DNA from: Streptococcus lutetiensis
Lineage (GTDB): Bacteria > Bacillota > Bacilli > Lactobacillales > Streptococcaceae
Direction of reading: 5' to 3'
Assembly: GCF_900475675.1 (NCBI RefSeq)
Contig: NZ_LS483403.1
Coordinates: 992,001-1,056,000, forward strand
DNA: 64,000 bases
In this document: positions 37,682 through 48,104 of the stretch, in pieces
How positions within the stretch are numbered: position 1 is the first letter of the stretch
Layout: the number at the start of each line of letters is the position of its first letter
Notes under the pieces: model-generated
What the model saw: only the letters and a program-made list of their open reading frames with translations
Database searches by the model: none
Told to the model about the DNA's origin: nothing
Translations under genes and position numbers: made by a program

Positions 37682-39538
37682 TTAAGGTATTATTTGGTGA
37701 CTTTGTTCAACTTTTTGATGGATATATTCAACCAAGTCAACAGTTAAATCATATCGCATAAATGGTGTAATGAGGTAAATACCGTTAAAGAATTTTAAGG
37801 CATGGTCAATTAGTTGTTTACTCTCTTCTAAAGCCAATTGTTGGCATTTTTCCTTGTCATCTTTGACAGCTTCTAGTTTTGCTAGAAACTCATCTGATAG
37901 CTGAATGCCAGGTACTTCATTGTGAAGAAAAATAGCATTGTTATAGCTAGTAATTGGCATAATACCAACAAAAAATGGCGTATCATAATCTCGTGTTAGC
38001 TCTGCTAAGTTTTCAATAATCTCACTATTAAAAATAGGCTGTGTAATAAAACAATCCGCTCCTGCAGCAATCTTTCTTTCAATCAATCGACCGCAACGTG
38101 ATAAATTTTTAACATTTGGATTGAAAGCCGCTGCTGCTGTAAAGGTTGTTTCTTTTTTAATGCTAGCGCCACTGTAACCTATTCCCTTATTAAGTTGCTT
38201 AATCAGCTCCAATAACTTGAAGCTAGTGGCATCATAGACGCTGGTTGCTCCCGGAAAATCCCCAATTTTAGATGGATCCCCTGTAATCGCCAAGACCTGA
38301 TGAAAACCCAACACGTCCATTCCCAAAAGACGTGATTGAAGTCCAATCATATTGTGATCACGACAGGATAGATGTAGTAAAAACGGCGTTGAAATCTCAT
38401 TTTTCAAAAGCGAGGCAATGCTAACATTACAGATACGTGTCTTAGCTAGTGAATTATCAGCTAAGGTAATTGCTGCAACCCCTGCTTCATCTAAGGCTTT
38501 TACCCCTTTAGTAAACTTTCTAATATCAAGCGTTTTTGGTGGGTCAAGCTCCGCTATAATGGTCACTTTTCGTTTCACCTTGTCGACGATCGTTTCTGAC
38601 TGTTTAACAGCTTTGATCAGCTCTGCTTCTTCAACCATCGGCGTAACAAATTTGCGTGAGACTGGTTTCAAACCTTTCACCGCTCGCTTAACTGCTCTGA
38701 TATGGTCAGGCGTTGTGCCACAACACCCACCAATCAGACGTGCTCCTTCAGCCACAAGCAGCTCTGCACTTTTTCCAAAATAATCAGCATTTTGACTAAA
38801 ACCATATTGTCCACTACCATTGTCATCAACAAAGGATAACAGACTGGCATTCGGATAAACAGATAAGTATGATTGAGCAAATAGAGGCACTTGCTTGAGC
38901 GATTGAATCATGTGATAAGGTCCCAAATGACAATTGAGTCCTACTACATCTGCCCCGAGCATCACTAGTTTTCCAAAGATTTCAACCAATGGACGACCAT
39001 TTTCGGTTATTCCCGCTTCATGAATGGAAATGTTAGTAATAATCGGCAAATCCGTTAGAGGTCTAAGTACTTTCAAAACTTCAATGATTTCTTCTTCATC
39101 ATAATAAGTTTCAAATAATAGTCCATCAATTTCTTCGGTTTCAAGTAAATATCTAACTTGCTCCAAGGTTTCCTTGATAATCTCATTAAGTGTTAATTCA
39201 CATTGTTTAAGTCCGCGAAGAGCACCAACCGTTCCTAAAACAAAAGTATCTTCACCCGCTGCTTGTCTTGCAATTTTGACACCAGCTTGATTGATTTCTT
39301 TAATCTTTTCGCCATAGCCGTAGCCATCTAATCGATGACGTTTTGCAGTATAGGTATTTGTCTGAATAACATCAGCTCCCGCCTCAATATAAGTCTTGTG
39401 AATGGCTAATACTTTTTCAGGATGGGTTAAATTGTAGGTTTCATAACAATTATCAAGACCATTGGCATAAAGAAGAGTTCCCATAGCACCGTCAGCGACT
39501 AAAATATCTGTTTTTAAACGTTCTAATAATCGTGACAT
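37682..39538 (-). CDS. Bifunctional homocysteine S-methyltransferase / methylenetetrahydrofolate reductase
   Basis: A 618-residue fusion like B. subtilis YitJ. Residues 1-290 are a zinc homocysteine methyltransferase (VADGAMGTLLYANGLD, and LIGGCCGTTPDHIRAV with two zinc cysteines). Residues ~310-615 are a flavin-dependent MTHFR (ITLADNS, HLSCRDHN, AITGDPSK, CFITQPIF). It lies 13 bases after metE, supplying 5-methyl-THF for it and probably recycling homocysteine with another methyl donor. Both genes should be under the MET-box promoter. Confidence 0.92.
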   Translation of the reverse strand: MSRLLERLKTDILVADGAMGTLLYANGLDNCYETYNLTHPEKVLAIHKTYIEAGADVIQTNTYTAKRHRLDGYGYGEKIKEINQAGVKIARQAAGEDTFVLGTVGALRGLKQCELTLNEIIKETLEQVRYLLETEEIDGLLFETYYDEEEIIEVLKVLRPLTDLPIITNISIHEAGITENGRPLVEIFGKLVMLGADVVGLNCHLGPYHMIQSLKQVPLFAQSYLSVYPNASLLSFVDDNGSGQYGFSQNADYFGKSAELLVAEGARLIGGCCGTTPDHIRAVKRAVKGLKPVSRKFVTPMVEEAELIKAVKQSETIVDKVKRKVTIIAELDPPKTLDIRKFTKGVKALDEAGVAAITLADNSLAKTRICNVSIASLLKNEISTPFLLHLSCRDHNMIGLQSRLLGMDVLGFHQVLAITGDPSKIGDFPGATSVYDATSFKLLELIKQLNKGIGYSGASIKKETTFTAAAAFNPNVKNLSRCGRLIERKIAAGADCFITQPIFNSEIIENLAELTRDYDTPFFVGIMPITSYNNAIFLHNEVPGIQLSDEFLAKLEAVKDDKEKCQQLALEESKQLIDHALKFFNGIYLITPFMRYDLTVDLVEYIHQKVEQSHQIIP

Positions 39539-39551
39539 AGCTTAACCTTCC

Positions 39552-41786
39552 TTATTTTCCGTATTTTGCACGAACTTCCTTAGTAGCCTCCACTAGCACT
39601 TCTAGAGCTGCAATTGTTTCTGGTTCACGACGTGTTTTAAGACCACAGTCAGGGTTAACCCAGAATTGTTCCAATGATAATTGGCGAAGTGGACGTTCGA
39701 TATTCGCAATCACTTCTTCTTTGCTTGGCACGCGTGGTGAGTGAATATCGTAAACGCCAAGCCCAATACCAAGTGGGTAAACTGCCGTTTCAAATGATTC
39801 AATCACATCACCATGACTGCGACTTGTTTCGATAGAAATAACATCAGCGTCCAAGTCACGAATAGAATCGATGATCTCATTGAATTTAGAGTAACACATG
39901 TGAGTGTGAATTTGAGTATCATCTTTGACAGACGATGTTGCAATGCGGAAAGCATGCACAGCGTCATCGAGATAAGCTTTTTGTTTTGCTTTACGAAGTG
40001 GCAAACCTTCACGAAGTGCAGCTTCATCAACTTGGATAATGGCAATACCTGCATCCTCTAACAGTTTAATTTCATCCTTGATAGCAAGACCAATTTGGTT
40101 GAAAAGGTCTGCGCGTGAGATATCTGAACGTTCAAATGACCAGTTAGTGATGGTAATAGGTCCAGTTAACATTCCTTTCACAGGACGGTCAGTCAAACTT
40201 TGCGCATAAATCACTTCTTTGACTGACAATGGTCGAATGTGCTTCACATCTCCGTAAATAATTGGTGGTTTAACCGCACGAGAACCATATGATTGCACCC
40301 AACCAAGTTTTGTTGTGGTAAAACCAGCTAATTTTTGACCGAAGAATTCAACCATGTCCACACGTTCAAATTCACCGTGTACCAAAACATCGATATCTAA
40401 GTCTTCTTGAATCTTAATCCAACGAGCGATTTCTGATTTGATAAAATCTTCGTATTCAGCATCAGAGATATTGCCACGTTTCCAAGCAAGACGAGTACGA
40501 CGAACTTCTGGTGATTGAGGGAATGACCCAATTGTCGTTGTCGGAAGTGTTGGCAAACCTAGCTTTTCTTGTTGCACCTTGCGACGGACTTTATAATCCA
40601 CACGCTCAGTCGACACATTTTCTAAACTTTCAAGAGTCACATTTCGGAAATCAGCTGCTTGCAAAGCGTCAAAGTCAGCTACATGTTGCTTATAAGCTTC
40701 AGATTCTTGACCATCCAACTGTTGACTCAAGAGTTCAAGTTCTTGCAATTTTTCATCTGCAAAAGCAAGACCATTTTTAAGAATAGGATCAAGATCCGTT
40801 TCATTTTTAGTAGTTACAGGCACATGAAGAAGAGAACAAGATGGTTGAATCACAAGGTTTCCAACTTTAGCTTGAAGTTTTTTCAACATTTCTGATGCTT
40901 TTTCAAAATCAGTTGCCCAGATGTTACGTCCATCAACAACCCCTGCAAACACTTCTTTATTTTCAAAATAGCCAGCTTCAACAGCCTCAAGGTTTTCATC
41001 AAGGCCATGAACAAAATCAAGACCAAATGCGGTAACCGGAAGTTCTGATAACTCTTTAGCATCAATCAAAGCTTCGAAATATGTTTGGAAAATGATCTTA
41101 GCATGTGGTACTTCTTCGGTAAAATAAGCATAAACGCATTTGGCTGCTTCAAGAAGATCTGCCCCCTCATCTGTTACAAAAATTGGTTCATCAACTTGAA
41201 TGTAAGTCGCACCAGCCTCTACCAATTCTGTGAAGACTTGTTTGTAAAGTGGCAGAAGTTTTTTCACTGCTGAGGTAAAATCACTAACCTCAGATGACAA
41301 AGCAACATAAGTGATTGGACCTGTAATCACTGGTTTTGCTTTATCACCAATAACATCTTTAGCCTCAAGGTACAGATCAAGTAAGCGTGTATTTGTCAAA
41401 TGTGGTTTAACCTTTGACCATTCTGGAACAATGTAGTGATAGTTGGTGTTGAACCATTTTTTCATGGATGAAGCGACATTATCCTTGTTACCACGCGCAA
41501 TCGCAAAGAACAAATCCAGATTAATCTCTTCCTTAGCAAAACGATTTGGAATCACGCCAAATTGCACAGACAAATCCAAAATATGATCGTAAAGTGAAAA
41601 ATCACCCACAGGAATAAAATCAAGACCTGCATCAGCTTGTTTTTTCAAAAATGACAAGCGCAATGCTTTCGCTTCTGCTTGCAATTCCTCTTGTGAGATA
41701 TTACCTACCCAATAAGACTCAATCAATTTTTTCCACTCACGATTCTCACCCAAACGCGGATATCCCAAATTTGAAACCTTAACCAT
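39552..41786 (-). CDS. metE: Cobalamin-independent methionine synthase
   Basis: Transfers the methyl of 5-methyl-THF-polyglutamate to homocysteine. The 744-residue enzyme has the duplicated barrel: N-terminal [20 protein letters not shown] and C-terminal [40 protein letters not shown] with the zinc His and Cys, and [11 protein letters not shown] with the second Cys. GGAGG lies upstream of the ATG. Three MET-boxes in the leader and promoter show regulation by the LysR protein MtaR. Confidence 0.96.
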   Translation of the reverse strand: MVKVSNLGYPRLGENREWKKLIESYWVGNISQEELQAEAKALRLSFLKKQADAGLDFIPVGDFSLYDHILDLSVQFGVIPNRFAKEEINLDLFFAIARGNKDNVASSMKKWFNTNYHYIVPEWSKVKPHLTNTRLLDLYLEAKDVIGDKAKPVITGPITYVALSSEVSDFTSAVKKLLPLYKQVFTELVEAGATYIQVDEPIFVTDEGADLLEAAKCVYAYFTEEVPHAKIIFQTYFEALIDAKELSELPVTAFGLDFVHGLDENLEAVEAGYFENKEVFAGVVDGRNIWATDFEKASEMLKKLQAKVGNLVIQPSCSLLHVPVTTKNETDLDPILKNGLAFADEKLQELELLSQQLDGQESEAYKQHVADFDALQAADFRNVTLESLENVSTERVDYKVRRKVQQEKLGLPTLPTTTIGSFPQSPEVRRTRLAWKRGNISDAEYEDFIKSEIARWIKIQEDLDIDVLVHGEFERVDMVEFFGQKLAGFTTTKLGWVQSYGSRAVKPPIIYGDVKHIRPLSVKEVIYAQSLTDRPVKGMLTGPITITNWSFERSDISRADLFNQIGLAIKDEIKLLEDAGIAIIQVDEAALREGLPLRKAKQKAYLDDAVHAFRIATSSVKDDTQIHTHMCYSKFNEIIDSIRDLDADVISIETSRSHGDVIESFETAVYPLGIGLGVYDIHSPRVPSKEEVIANIERPLRQLSLEQFWVNPDCGLKTRREPETIAALEVLVEATKEVRAKYGK

Positions 41787-41805
41787 AGTTTCCTCCTACA
41801 ACCGT

Positions 41806-41822
41806 ATTAGTTTAAAACTATA
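41806..41822. promoter_or_regulatory. MET-box 3 in the metE leader (degenerate)
   Basis: ATTAGTTTAAAACTATA keeps 15 of 17 positions of the streptococcal MET-box TATAGTTTNAAACTATA. It is downstream of the -10, where binding would repress rather than activate. Confidence 0.6.
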
Positions 41823-41846
41823 CAATCTAAAAATTTTATAGTTAAG

Positions 41847-41875
41847 ATTTTAAATGATAAACCCTTATTTTTCAA
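41847..41875 (-). promoter_or_regulatory. metE promoter
   Basis: On the minus strand TTGAAA (41870-41875) and TAAAAT (41847-41852) are 17 bp apart. Two MET-boxes lie 34 and 65 bp upstream of the -35, the usual place for LysR activation. Confidence 0.7.
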
Positions 41876-41908
41876 TGGTTCTAGCCATTCTATCTTTTTA
41901 TGCTTTTC

Positions 41909-41925
41909 TATAGTTTTTAACTATG
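41909..41925. promoter_or_regulatory. MET-box 2 upstream of metE
   Basis: TATAGTTTTTAACTATG matches 15 of 17 positions of the MET-box palindrome. Confidence 0.65.
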
Positions 41926-41939
41926 TAATTAGAATCTGT

Positions 41940-41956
41940 TATAGTTTTAAACTATA
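41940..41956. promoter_or_regulatory. MET-box 1 upstream of metE (perfect)
   Basis: TATAGTTTTAAACTATA is a perfect match to the MtaR-bound MET-box, and the symmetry extends two more bases on each side (GT...AC). It is the farthest upstream of the three. Confidence 0.8.
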
Positions 41957-41972
41957 ACTAAACTTTTCACAC

Positions 41973-42003
41973 AAAAAAAAGAATTCCCGAAGGAATTCTT
42001 TTT
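41973..42003. terminator. Terminator between fruA and metE regions
   Basis: AAGAATTCC and GGAATTCTT pair around CGA(A) with A8 on one side and T5 on the other, so it works for fruA transcription on the minus strand and possibly in the other direction. Confidence 0.85.
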
Positions 42004-42046
42004 CAATTGTTAGATTAATAAAATTTTGTATTGTAATGACTTTTAA

Positions 42047-43975
42047 TTATTTTTCTTTTTTTAGGGCTCCAAAGAGAACACCTGCAACGATTGCTCCAAT
42101 GATAACAAAGATAAGGTAAAGAATTGGAGCGCTTGTCAATGCGATAACAAAGATACCACCGTGTGGAGCCATCAATTTAATACCGAATGCTCCGACAAGA
42201 CCACCAGCTACAGCAGAACCTACCACGAAGCTTGGAATAGCACGAGCAGGGTCAGCAGCACCAAATGGGATAGCACCTTCTGTGATGAATGAAAGACCCA
42301 TGATAATGTTTGTCAAACCTGAGTTACGTTCTTCTTCAGTGAATTTGTTTTTGAAAAGAAGAGTTGCAACAAATACTGCAAGTGGCGGAACCATACCACC
42401 AGCCATAACTGATGCCATAGCAACTGAACCACCTGATGCTACAGATGCAGCAAGTGTACCTGTACCAAAGACGTAAGCAGCTTTGTTAAATGGTCCACCC
42501 ATATCGATAGCCATCATTCCACCAAGGATAGCACCTAGAAGAACAGCTGACGCACCTTGAAGACCTCCAAGGAAGTTGTTCAAACCTGTGTTAATTGCAG
42601 CCATTGGAATGTTGACGAACAACATTGCAAAACCTGTCAAGAAGACACCAAGTAATGGGTAAAGCAAGATAGATTTAATACCTTCAAGTGAACGTGGAAG
42701 GCCAGCACATGCTTTTTTAACAAGGTTTACAAGCCAACCAGCAAGGAAACCACCAACAAGAGCACCAAGGAATCCTGAAGGAGTTCCTTCAAGGTTACCC
42801 CATGCGGCACCACTTGAAGCAATCGCACCAGCTACGAAACCAGCTACAAGACCTGGTTTTTCAGCGATTGAGTAAGCAATGTAACCTGCCAAGATTGGAA
42901 GCATGAAGCCAAAGGCAGCATTACCAATTGTTTTGAAGTAAGCAGCTGCTTGGTGATATGTACCCAAGTTAGAAAGTTGATCTTTTGGCACACCCAAAAT
43001 GTTATCAATCAAGAATGCAAGTGCAATCATGATACCACCACCGATAACGAATGGCAACATTTGAGAAACACCACTCATCAAGTGTTTGTAGAAGGCAGCA
43101 CCAAGGCTAAGTTTTTCACTTGATTCTTTTTCTTCAGTAGAAGAACCCGCTGCAGCTTTGTAAGTGTCAGCTTTACCATCAAGGATAATGTTAATTAATT
43201 CTTCAGTTTTCTTGATACCGTCAGCAACTGGACGAGATACCAATTGTTTGCCGTCGAAACGAGCCATTTCAACAGCTTTATCAGCAGCAACGATAACACC
43301 TTTAGCGCGAGCAATTTCATCAGTTGTCAATCGGTTACCAACACCTGATGCACCATTTGTTTCAACACGAACTGTTACACCCATTTCTTCACCTTGTTTG
43401 ATGAGGGCTTCTTCTGCCATGTAAGTGTGTGCAATACCAGTTGTACATGCTGTTACAGCAACGATAAGTGGTTTATCGTCTGAAACTGGAGCAGCTTTGA
43501 CTTCTTCTTTTGCTTTGTTATCTTCTTCTGCAGCGTTAAATGTTGCAATAACTTCATTAGCAGTAGTTACTTTACGCAATTGATCTGCAAAACCGTCTTT
43601 CAAAAGGTATTTTGAAAGTTCAGCAAGGGCTGCCAAGTGAGTATCATTTGCTCCATCTGGTGCAGCGATCATGAAGAATAGGTATGTTGGTTGTCCATCC
43701 AAGGCTTCATAGTCAACACCAGCAGTAGATTTAGCAAAAAGGACTGTTGCTTCTTTTACAGCAGCGTTTTTGCTGTGTGGCATAGCGATACCGTCACCTA
43801 AACCAGTTGATGTTTGAGCTTCACGGTTCATGATACCTTGTTTAAAAGTATCAAAGTCAGTGACAACTCCGTGTTCAACAAGGCTTGTAATCATTTCATC
43901 GATAACAGCTTCTTTTGAAGTTGCTTTCAAATCAAGAATCATGACATCTTTTCTGAGCAAGTCTTGAATTTTCAT
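42047..43975 (-). CDS. fruA: Fructose-specific PTS transporter, IIABC
   Basis: Imports fructose as fructose 1-phosphate. The 642-residue fusion has IIA at residues 1-145 (phospho-His in TGLGDGIAMPHSKN), IIB at about 170-270 (phospho-Cys in VTACTTGIAHTYMAEEAL) and a IIC channel from about 290 to the end with eight or more membrane segments (LPFVIGGGIMIALAF, GGMVPPLAVFVATLLF). It overlaps fruK by four bases and is the last gene of fruRKA. Confidence 0.96.
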   Translation of the reverse strand: MKIQDLLRKDVMILDLKATSKEAVIDEMITSLVEHGVVTDFDTFKQGIMNREAQTSTGLGDGIAMPHSKNAAVKEATVLFAKSTAGVDYEALDGQPTYLFFMIAAPDGANDTHLAALAELSKYLLKDGFADQLRKVTTANEVIATFNAAEEDNKAKEEVKAAPVSDDKPLIVAVTACTTGIAHTYMAEEALIKQGEEMGVTVRVETNGASGVGNRLTTDEIARAKGVIVAADKAVEMARFDGKQLVSRPVADGIKKTEELINIILDGKADTYKAAAGSSTEEKESSEKLSLGAAFYKHLMSGVSQMLPFVIGGGIMIALAFLIDNILGVPKDQLSNLGTYHQAAAYFKTIGNAAFGFMLPILAGYIAYSIAEKPGLVAGFVAGAIASSGAAWGNLEGTPSGFLGALVGGFLAGWLVNLVKKACAGLPRSLEGIKSILLYPLLGVFLTGFAMLFVNIPMAAINTGLNNFLGGLQGASAVLLGAILGGMMAIDMGGPFNKAAYVFGTGTLAASVASGGSVAMASVMAGGMVPPLAVFVATLLFKNKFTEEERNSGLTNIIMGLSFITEGAIPFGAADPARAIPSFVVGSAVAGGLVGAFGIKLMAPHGGIFVIALTSAPILYLIFVIIGAIVAGVLFGALKKEK

Positions 43976-44883
43976 AGTTTTTCTACCTCTACTTCTTGAT
44001 ATGTTTCTTTAATGAATTCAGCTGTTGCTAAATCATTTGAGAATGTCGTTGCTGTACCACATGCGACACCCCATTTAAGAGCTTCGATTGGGTCACCTGA
44101 TTTAACGTATTCACCAGTAAATCCGGCAACCATAGAATCTCCAGCACCAACAGAATTTTCAACAGTGCCTTTGATTGGTTTTGCAAAGTAAGCTGCTTCT
44201 GGTGTTACTAGCAAAGCACCGTCACCAGCCATTGAAATAATAACGTTTTTAGCACCTTTTGCAAGAATTTCACGGGCGTATTTTTCGATGTCTTCAAGAC
44301 CGTTCAATTCTACACCAAAGATATCTGCTAATTCGTGATTATTTGGTTTTACTAAAAGTGGTTGATAGTTTAATGAATCTAAAAGTGTTTGACCTTCAAA
44401 GTCACAAACTACTTCTGCACCAGCTTTTTTAGCAATTGGAATCAATGTGTTGTAAACTTGATTACCAAGGCTACTTGGAGCTGAACCTGCAAAAACTACA
44501 GTATCTTCACTTGAAAGACCAGCAAGAATTGCTTTTAATTCTTCAAGTTTTTCATCTGAAATTTTTGGACCAGCACCATTGATTTCTGTTTCTTCACCAG
44601 CTTTGATTTTAACGTTGATACGTGTATCTTCAGAAACTTGAACAAAGTTTGTTTTGATACCTTCTGCAATCAAACCATTTTCAACAAAACGTCCAGTAAA
44701 TCCACCGATAAATCCAGTTGCTGTATTATCGACATCCAAACGTTGCAAGATACGACTAACATTGATACCTTTACCACCAGCGAATTTGTCATCGCTAGTC
44801 ATGCGGTTAACGCTACCAAGTTCTAAATGATCCAAACGTACGATAAAATCGATTGATGGATTCAGCGTTACTGTGTAAATCAT
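43972..44883 (-). CDS. fruK: 1-Phosphofructokinase
   Basis: Phosphorylates fructose 1-phosphate to the 1,6-bisphosphate. The 303-residue PfkB-family kinase has the N-terminal GGKGINVSRILQRLDVDNTA and the C-terminal catalytic motif NSVGAGDSMVAGFTGEYV. It overlaps fruR and fruA by four bases each, so all three are translated from one mRNA. Confidence 0.96.
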   Translation of the reverse strand: MIYTVTLNPSIDFIVRLDHLELGSVNRMTSDDKFAGGKGINVSRILQRLDVDNTATGFIGGFTGRFVENGLIAEGIKTNFVQVSEDTRINVKIKAGEETEINGAGPKISDEKLEELKAILAGLSSEDTVVFAGSAPSSLGNQVYNTLIPIAKKAGAEVVCDFEGQTLLDSLNYQPLLVKPNNHELADIFGVELNGLEDIEKYAREILAKGAKNVIISMAGDGALLVTPEAAYFAKPIKGTVENSVGAGDSMVAGFTGEYVKSGDPIEALKWGVACGTATTFSNDLATAEFIKETYQEVEVEKL

Positions 44884-45623
44884 ACTTCAATTACCCTCGT
44901 ATTTTCTTTTATTTTTTTCATCAGTGCTCCGCTAGATTGATTGGTAATAATTGTAGCATTCTCAATCTTATCGACCTTGGCAAAGGATACCCGACCGATT
45001 TTTGATGAATCTGTAACGACGTATAACTTTCTAGCATTTTCAATCACAGTTTTCTTGATAACAGCTTCCTCCATATCTGGTGTCGTTAAAAATTCCTCAT
45101 CGATACCATTAATACCTAAAAAAGCTTTATCAAAATTTAACTGCTTAATTTGCTCATAAGCCACAGTTCCAATGCTAGCATCTGTTGATTTCTTAACATG
45201 CCCACCAATAATAATGGTCTGAATGTTTTTATCAACCAACTTAGCCGCATGGTGAATTGAATTGGTTACAACAGTCAAATTATCTTGACTTAAATAGCCT
45301 AATAACAATTCATTAGTTGTTCCTGCATCTACAAATACAACATCATCATTTGAAATCAAGGATGCCGCTTTTTTAGCTACCAGCATTTTTTCTTGAATGT
45401 TTTTGATAGATTTTTGTTGATTGGTAAATTCCTCTTGGAGAGAGTGAGGAAGTTCTGCTCCGCCATGTACGCGGTGAAGTTTTCGCTCACTTTCAAGCTC
45501 GTCTAAATCCCTTCGAACAGTGGATTCAGAGGTATCTAGTAGGCTCACTAAATCATCTAGCCGAACAAACTTATCATGGGAAAGTTTTTCCATGATTAAC
45601 TGCTTTCGCTTAGACTTTAGAAT
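44880..45623 (-). CDS. fruR: DeoR family fructose operon repressor, probable ATT start
   Basis: A DeoR regulator: N-terminal winged helix (DKFVRLDDLVSLLDTSESTV, RRDLDELE) and a sugar-phosphate sensor domain (VFVDAGTTNELLLGYL, VVTDSSKIGR). Relatives begin MLKSxRKQ. Here the matching codon is ATT (45621-45623), eight bases after GGAGG, while the only upstream alternative, a GTG, sits within the GGAGG itself. The next ATG is 30 bases further and would cut into the helix. An ATT start is therefore preferred, giving about 247 residues. The inducer is expected to be fructose 1-phosphate. Confidence 0.85.
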   Translation of the reverse strand: MLKSKRKQLIMEKLSHDKFVRLDDLVSLLDTSESTVRRDLDELESERKLHRVHGGAELPHSLQEEFTNQQKSIKNIQEKMLVAKKAASLISNDDVVFVDAGTTNELLLGYLSQDNLTVVTNSIHHAAKLVDKNIQTIIIGGHVKKSTDASIGTVAYEQIKQLNFDKAFLGINGIDEEFLTTPDMEEAVIKKTVIENARKLYVVTDSSKIGRVSFAKVDKIENATIITNQSSGALMKKIKENTRVIEV

Positions 45624-45646
45624 CCTCGCCACCTCCTTTGAAATCG

Positions 45647-45686
45647 TTTACAGTTAGAATTATACTATATTTACAATCAATGTCAA
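45647..45686 (-). promoter_or_regulatory. fruRKA promoter with repeated TGTAAA
   Basis: TTGACA (45681-45686) and TATAAT (45659-45664) are 16 bp apart. TGTAAA occurs twice on the minus strand, at 45670-45675 in the spacer and 45647-45652 just after the -10, 23 bp apart; these are plausible FruR half-sites. Confidence 0.65.
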
Positions 45687-45758
45687 GCACCTTCTCTCAA
45701 ATTCTATCATTTTTCTGTTAGACCGTCAATTTTCTGAAAATACCCCTGATAATTTCAG

Positions 45759-45799
45759 AAAAAAGTCTTGTAAGAATCATTCTTACAAGACTTTCTTTT
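45759..45799. terminator. Strong bidirectional terminator
   Basis: AGTCTTGTAAGAAT and its complement ATTCTTACAAGACT form a 14-bp stem around a single C, with A and T tracts on both sides. It ends the ferredoxin reductase transcript on the minus strand. Confidence 0.88.
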
Positions 45800-45800
45800 T

Positions 45801-46802
45801 TTATTCATTGATTAATGATGTCGAGTGAACAACACGATTATCACGGTCAGGGAAGATATACTTAATAGCTTGGTTAATTGCTGTTGGTGCTTCACCAAAA
45901 CCAGTCGCAATCAAATCAACCTTACCTTCATAATCAGCCGCATCACCAATTGCGTAAACACCTTCTTGACTAGTTTCAAATAATGGTGAAACCGCAATGC
46001 TTGAACGTTTGTAATCCACATTCCAATTTTTAAGGTTTTTATTTGATGTTGAAAATCCAAAACTTACAATCAAAGCGTCAAGTGGCAATTCAACAGTTTC
46101 ATCAGATTTCACTTTTTGAACTGTCAAACTTTTAACAAATTGACCATCACCAGAAAGTTCAAATGGCACATAAGGTGTCAAAATGTTTACGTTTGACTCT
46201 TTCAAAACTTCTACACTATGTTCATGAGCACGAAAAGCATCACGACGGTGCACAATAGTTACACTTTTAGCCAAGCCATCTAAGTGATTCGCCCAGTCAA
46301 CAGCAGAATCACCACCACCACAAATAACCACATCTTTACCAGCAAATTGGTCAAGTTTGTGAACGTTGTAGAAAAGGTTGTTGTCATCGTAAGCTTCTTC
46401 ACCTTCCAAACCAAGTGTACGAGGGGCAAAAGCACCATTACCACATGCAATCACGATAGCATGTGAAAAATGTTGACCTTTATTTGTTTCGATAGTAAAA
46501 ATATCACCATCTTTTTCAAATGTTTTGACTTCTTCTTTAAGGCAAATAGCTGTGCTATCTTTAAAACGATCTAATTGCTTGATCAAATTTTCAGTCAAAT
46601 CAGCTGCTGTAATTCCAGGAAAACCAGCAACGTCATAAATCATTTTTTCTGGATAAAGAACTGCAGGTTGTCCACCAAGTTCAGATAAACTTTCAATGAT
46701 TTTCACCGAAACGCCGCGCAAACCAGCGTAAAAGGCTGCAAACAAACCAACAGGTCCACCACCAATGATAGTAATATCATAGATTTCACGATTTTCTGAC
46801 AC
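45801..46802 (-). CDS. Ferredoxin/flavodoxin-NADP reductase, thioredoxin-reductase-like
   Basis: A 333-residue type 2 FNR (YumC family). FAD-binding [17 protein letters not shown] lies at the N-terminus and NADP-binding [14 protein letters not shown] near residue 165. The CxxC pair of true thioredoxin reductases is absent, which separates it from TrxB. It likely reduces ferredoxin or flavodoxin with NADPH. It abuts the GrpB-like gene. Confidence 0.88.
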   Translation of the reverse strand: MSENREIYDITIIGGGPVGLFAAFYAGLRGVSVKIIESLSELGGQPAVLYPEKMIYDVAGFPGITAADLTENLIKQLDRFKDSTAICLKEEVKTFEKDGDIFTIETNKGQHFSHAIVIACGNGAFAPRTLGLEGEEAYDDNNLFYNVHKLDQFAGKDVVICGGGDSAVDWANHLDGLAKSVTIVHRRDAFRAHEHSVEVLKESNVNILTPYVPFELSGDGQFVKSLTVQKVKSDETVELPLDALIVSFGFSTSNKNLKNWNVDYKRSSIAVSPLFETSQEGVYAIGDAADYEGKVDLIATGFGEAPTAINQAIKYIFPDRDNRVVHSTSLINE

Positions 46803-47315
46803 TTATATTTCCAACTCCTTGTATATTTCTTCGATAATCGACGATTTATAGGCAATGTATTTATCAATATCTTTAGAAAATAGCTTCGCTGCTTTTTCTT
46901 TTACCTCGCCATAAGACAAAATAGCCTCAGGATGACTACGTAAATAATCACGAAAAGCAAGATGACGCTTCAGTTCAGGTGAATTTTCAGGACAAACATA
47001 AAGATGATGAACTTGAAGATGCTCTTTGCCTGAGTAAGCAAAAGCTTCTCTACCTTCGATCCCCAAATTTCCCTCATGAACATAACCAATCGCTGCTAAT
47101 TTTTGAATCACCTCAGACAAATCTGTGTCTATAGCAATCACCAAATCGATGTCAATAATTGGCTTTGCCGAAAGTCCTTGAACAGAAGTACTTCCCACAT
47201 GTTCTATTTTAAGAATTAAGTCACCTAGAGCAGTTTTAAGCTCTTTGGCAATCTTCTCAAAATCATCTTTCCAACTTTCCTGATAAGACAGAAGAAGGAC
47301 TTCCTTCGTTCGCAT
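46803..47315 (-). CDS. GrpB family nucleotidyltransferase-like protein
   Basis: A 170-residue GrpB/UPF0157 protein with the hallmark HVGSTSVQGLSAKPIIDIDL, which matches the active-site strand of the nucleotidyltransferase fold. The ATG at 47315 has GGGGAGG four bases upstream; an earlier in-frame codon lacks a site. A link to coenzyme A synthesis has been suggested for some relatives, but the function here is unknown. It directly precedes the ferredoxin reductase gene. Confidence 0.83.
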   Translation of the reverse strand: MRTKEVLLLSYQESWKDDFEKIAKELKTALGDLILKIEHVGSTSVQGLSAKPIIDIDLVIAIDTDLSEVIQKLAAIGYVHEGNLGIEGREAFAYSGKEHLQVHHLYVCPENSPELKRHLAFRDYLRSHPEAILSYGEVKEKAAKLFSKDIDKYIAYKSSIIEEIYKELEI

Positions 47316-47375
47316 AAAACCTCCCCAAAAATAAAGAGACATACAGCCTGCATGTCCTCTATTATATCACATATT

Positions 47376-48104
47376 CTATTCTTGCGCGTCTCTCTCTTTG
47401 AGAATCTTGCGGAAAATAGCCTCTTCTTCTTTTGTAAGAGCATGATCTTCCAACAAATCCGGTCGACGCTCTAAAGTCTTACGAAGACTTTGTTCAATTC
47501 GCCATTTGCGAATATTTTCATGGTGACCACTCATCAAAACATCAGGAACTTTCATACCTCTGAAGTCATAGGGACGAGTGTATTGTGGGAACTCGAGCAA
47601 ACCAGATGAGAACGAATCATCTTGGTGACTCGCTTCTTTTCCAAGAACATTTGGAATTAGGCGAACCGTTGCATCCACAATCGTCATCGCAGCCAATTCA
47701 CCACCCGTTAAAACAAAATCCCCGAGTGAGATTTCATCCGTTACCAAAGTCTTGATACGTTCATCATAACCTTCATAGTGGCCACAGATAAAAATCAACT
47801 CATCTTCCTGTGCCAATTCTTCAGCATAGCTTTGATCAAAAGTGCGACCCGCTGGATCCAAAAGAATAACACGAGGTTTCTTCGCATCGATTTTATCAAT
47901 CGTGTCAAAAATAGGCTGTGCACGAAGCAACATTCCCTGTCCACCACCGTATGGTTCATCATCAACATGACGAGCTTTTTCGGCATTATCACGGAAATTA
48001 TGATAGTTAATGTCAAGCAACCCTTTTTCCTTGGCTTTCCCGACAATAGAGTATTCTAAAGGCGCAAACATTTCAGGAAAGAGCGTTAAGATATCAATCT
48101 TCAT
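47376..48104 (-). CDS. trmD: tRNA (guanine37-N1)-methyltransferase
   Basis: Methylates G37 beside the anticodon to prevent frameshifting. The 242-residue SPOUT enzyme starts [19 protein letters not shown] and has the knot motifs [23 protein letters not shown] and [20 protein letters not shown]. The ATG at 48104 lies inside the end of rimM with AAGGA seven bases upstream. Confidence 0.95.
   Translation of the reverse strand: MKIDILTLFPEMFAPLEYSIVGKAKEKGLLDINYHNFRDNAEKARHVDDEPYGGGQGMLLRAQPIFDTIDKIDAKKPRVILLDPAGRTFDQSYAEELAQEDELIFICGHYEGYDERIKTLVTDEISLGDFVLTGGELAAMTIVDATVRLIPNVLGKEASHQDDSFSSGLLEFPQYTRPYDFRGMKVPDVLMSGHHENIRKWRIEQSLRKTLERRPDLLEDHALTKEEEAIFRKILKERDAQE

Noticed and set aside
45630..45632. 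GTG as fruR start
   Set aside because: The codon lies within the GGAGG ribosome-binding site, leaving no spacing.
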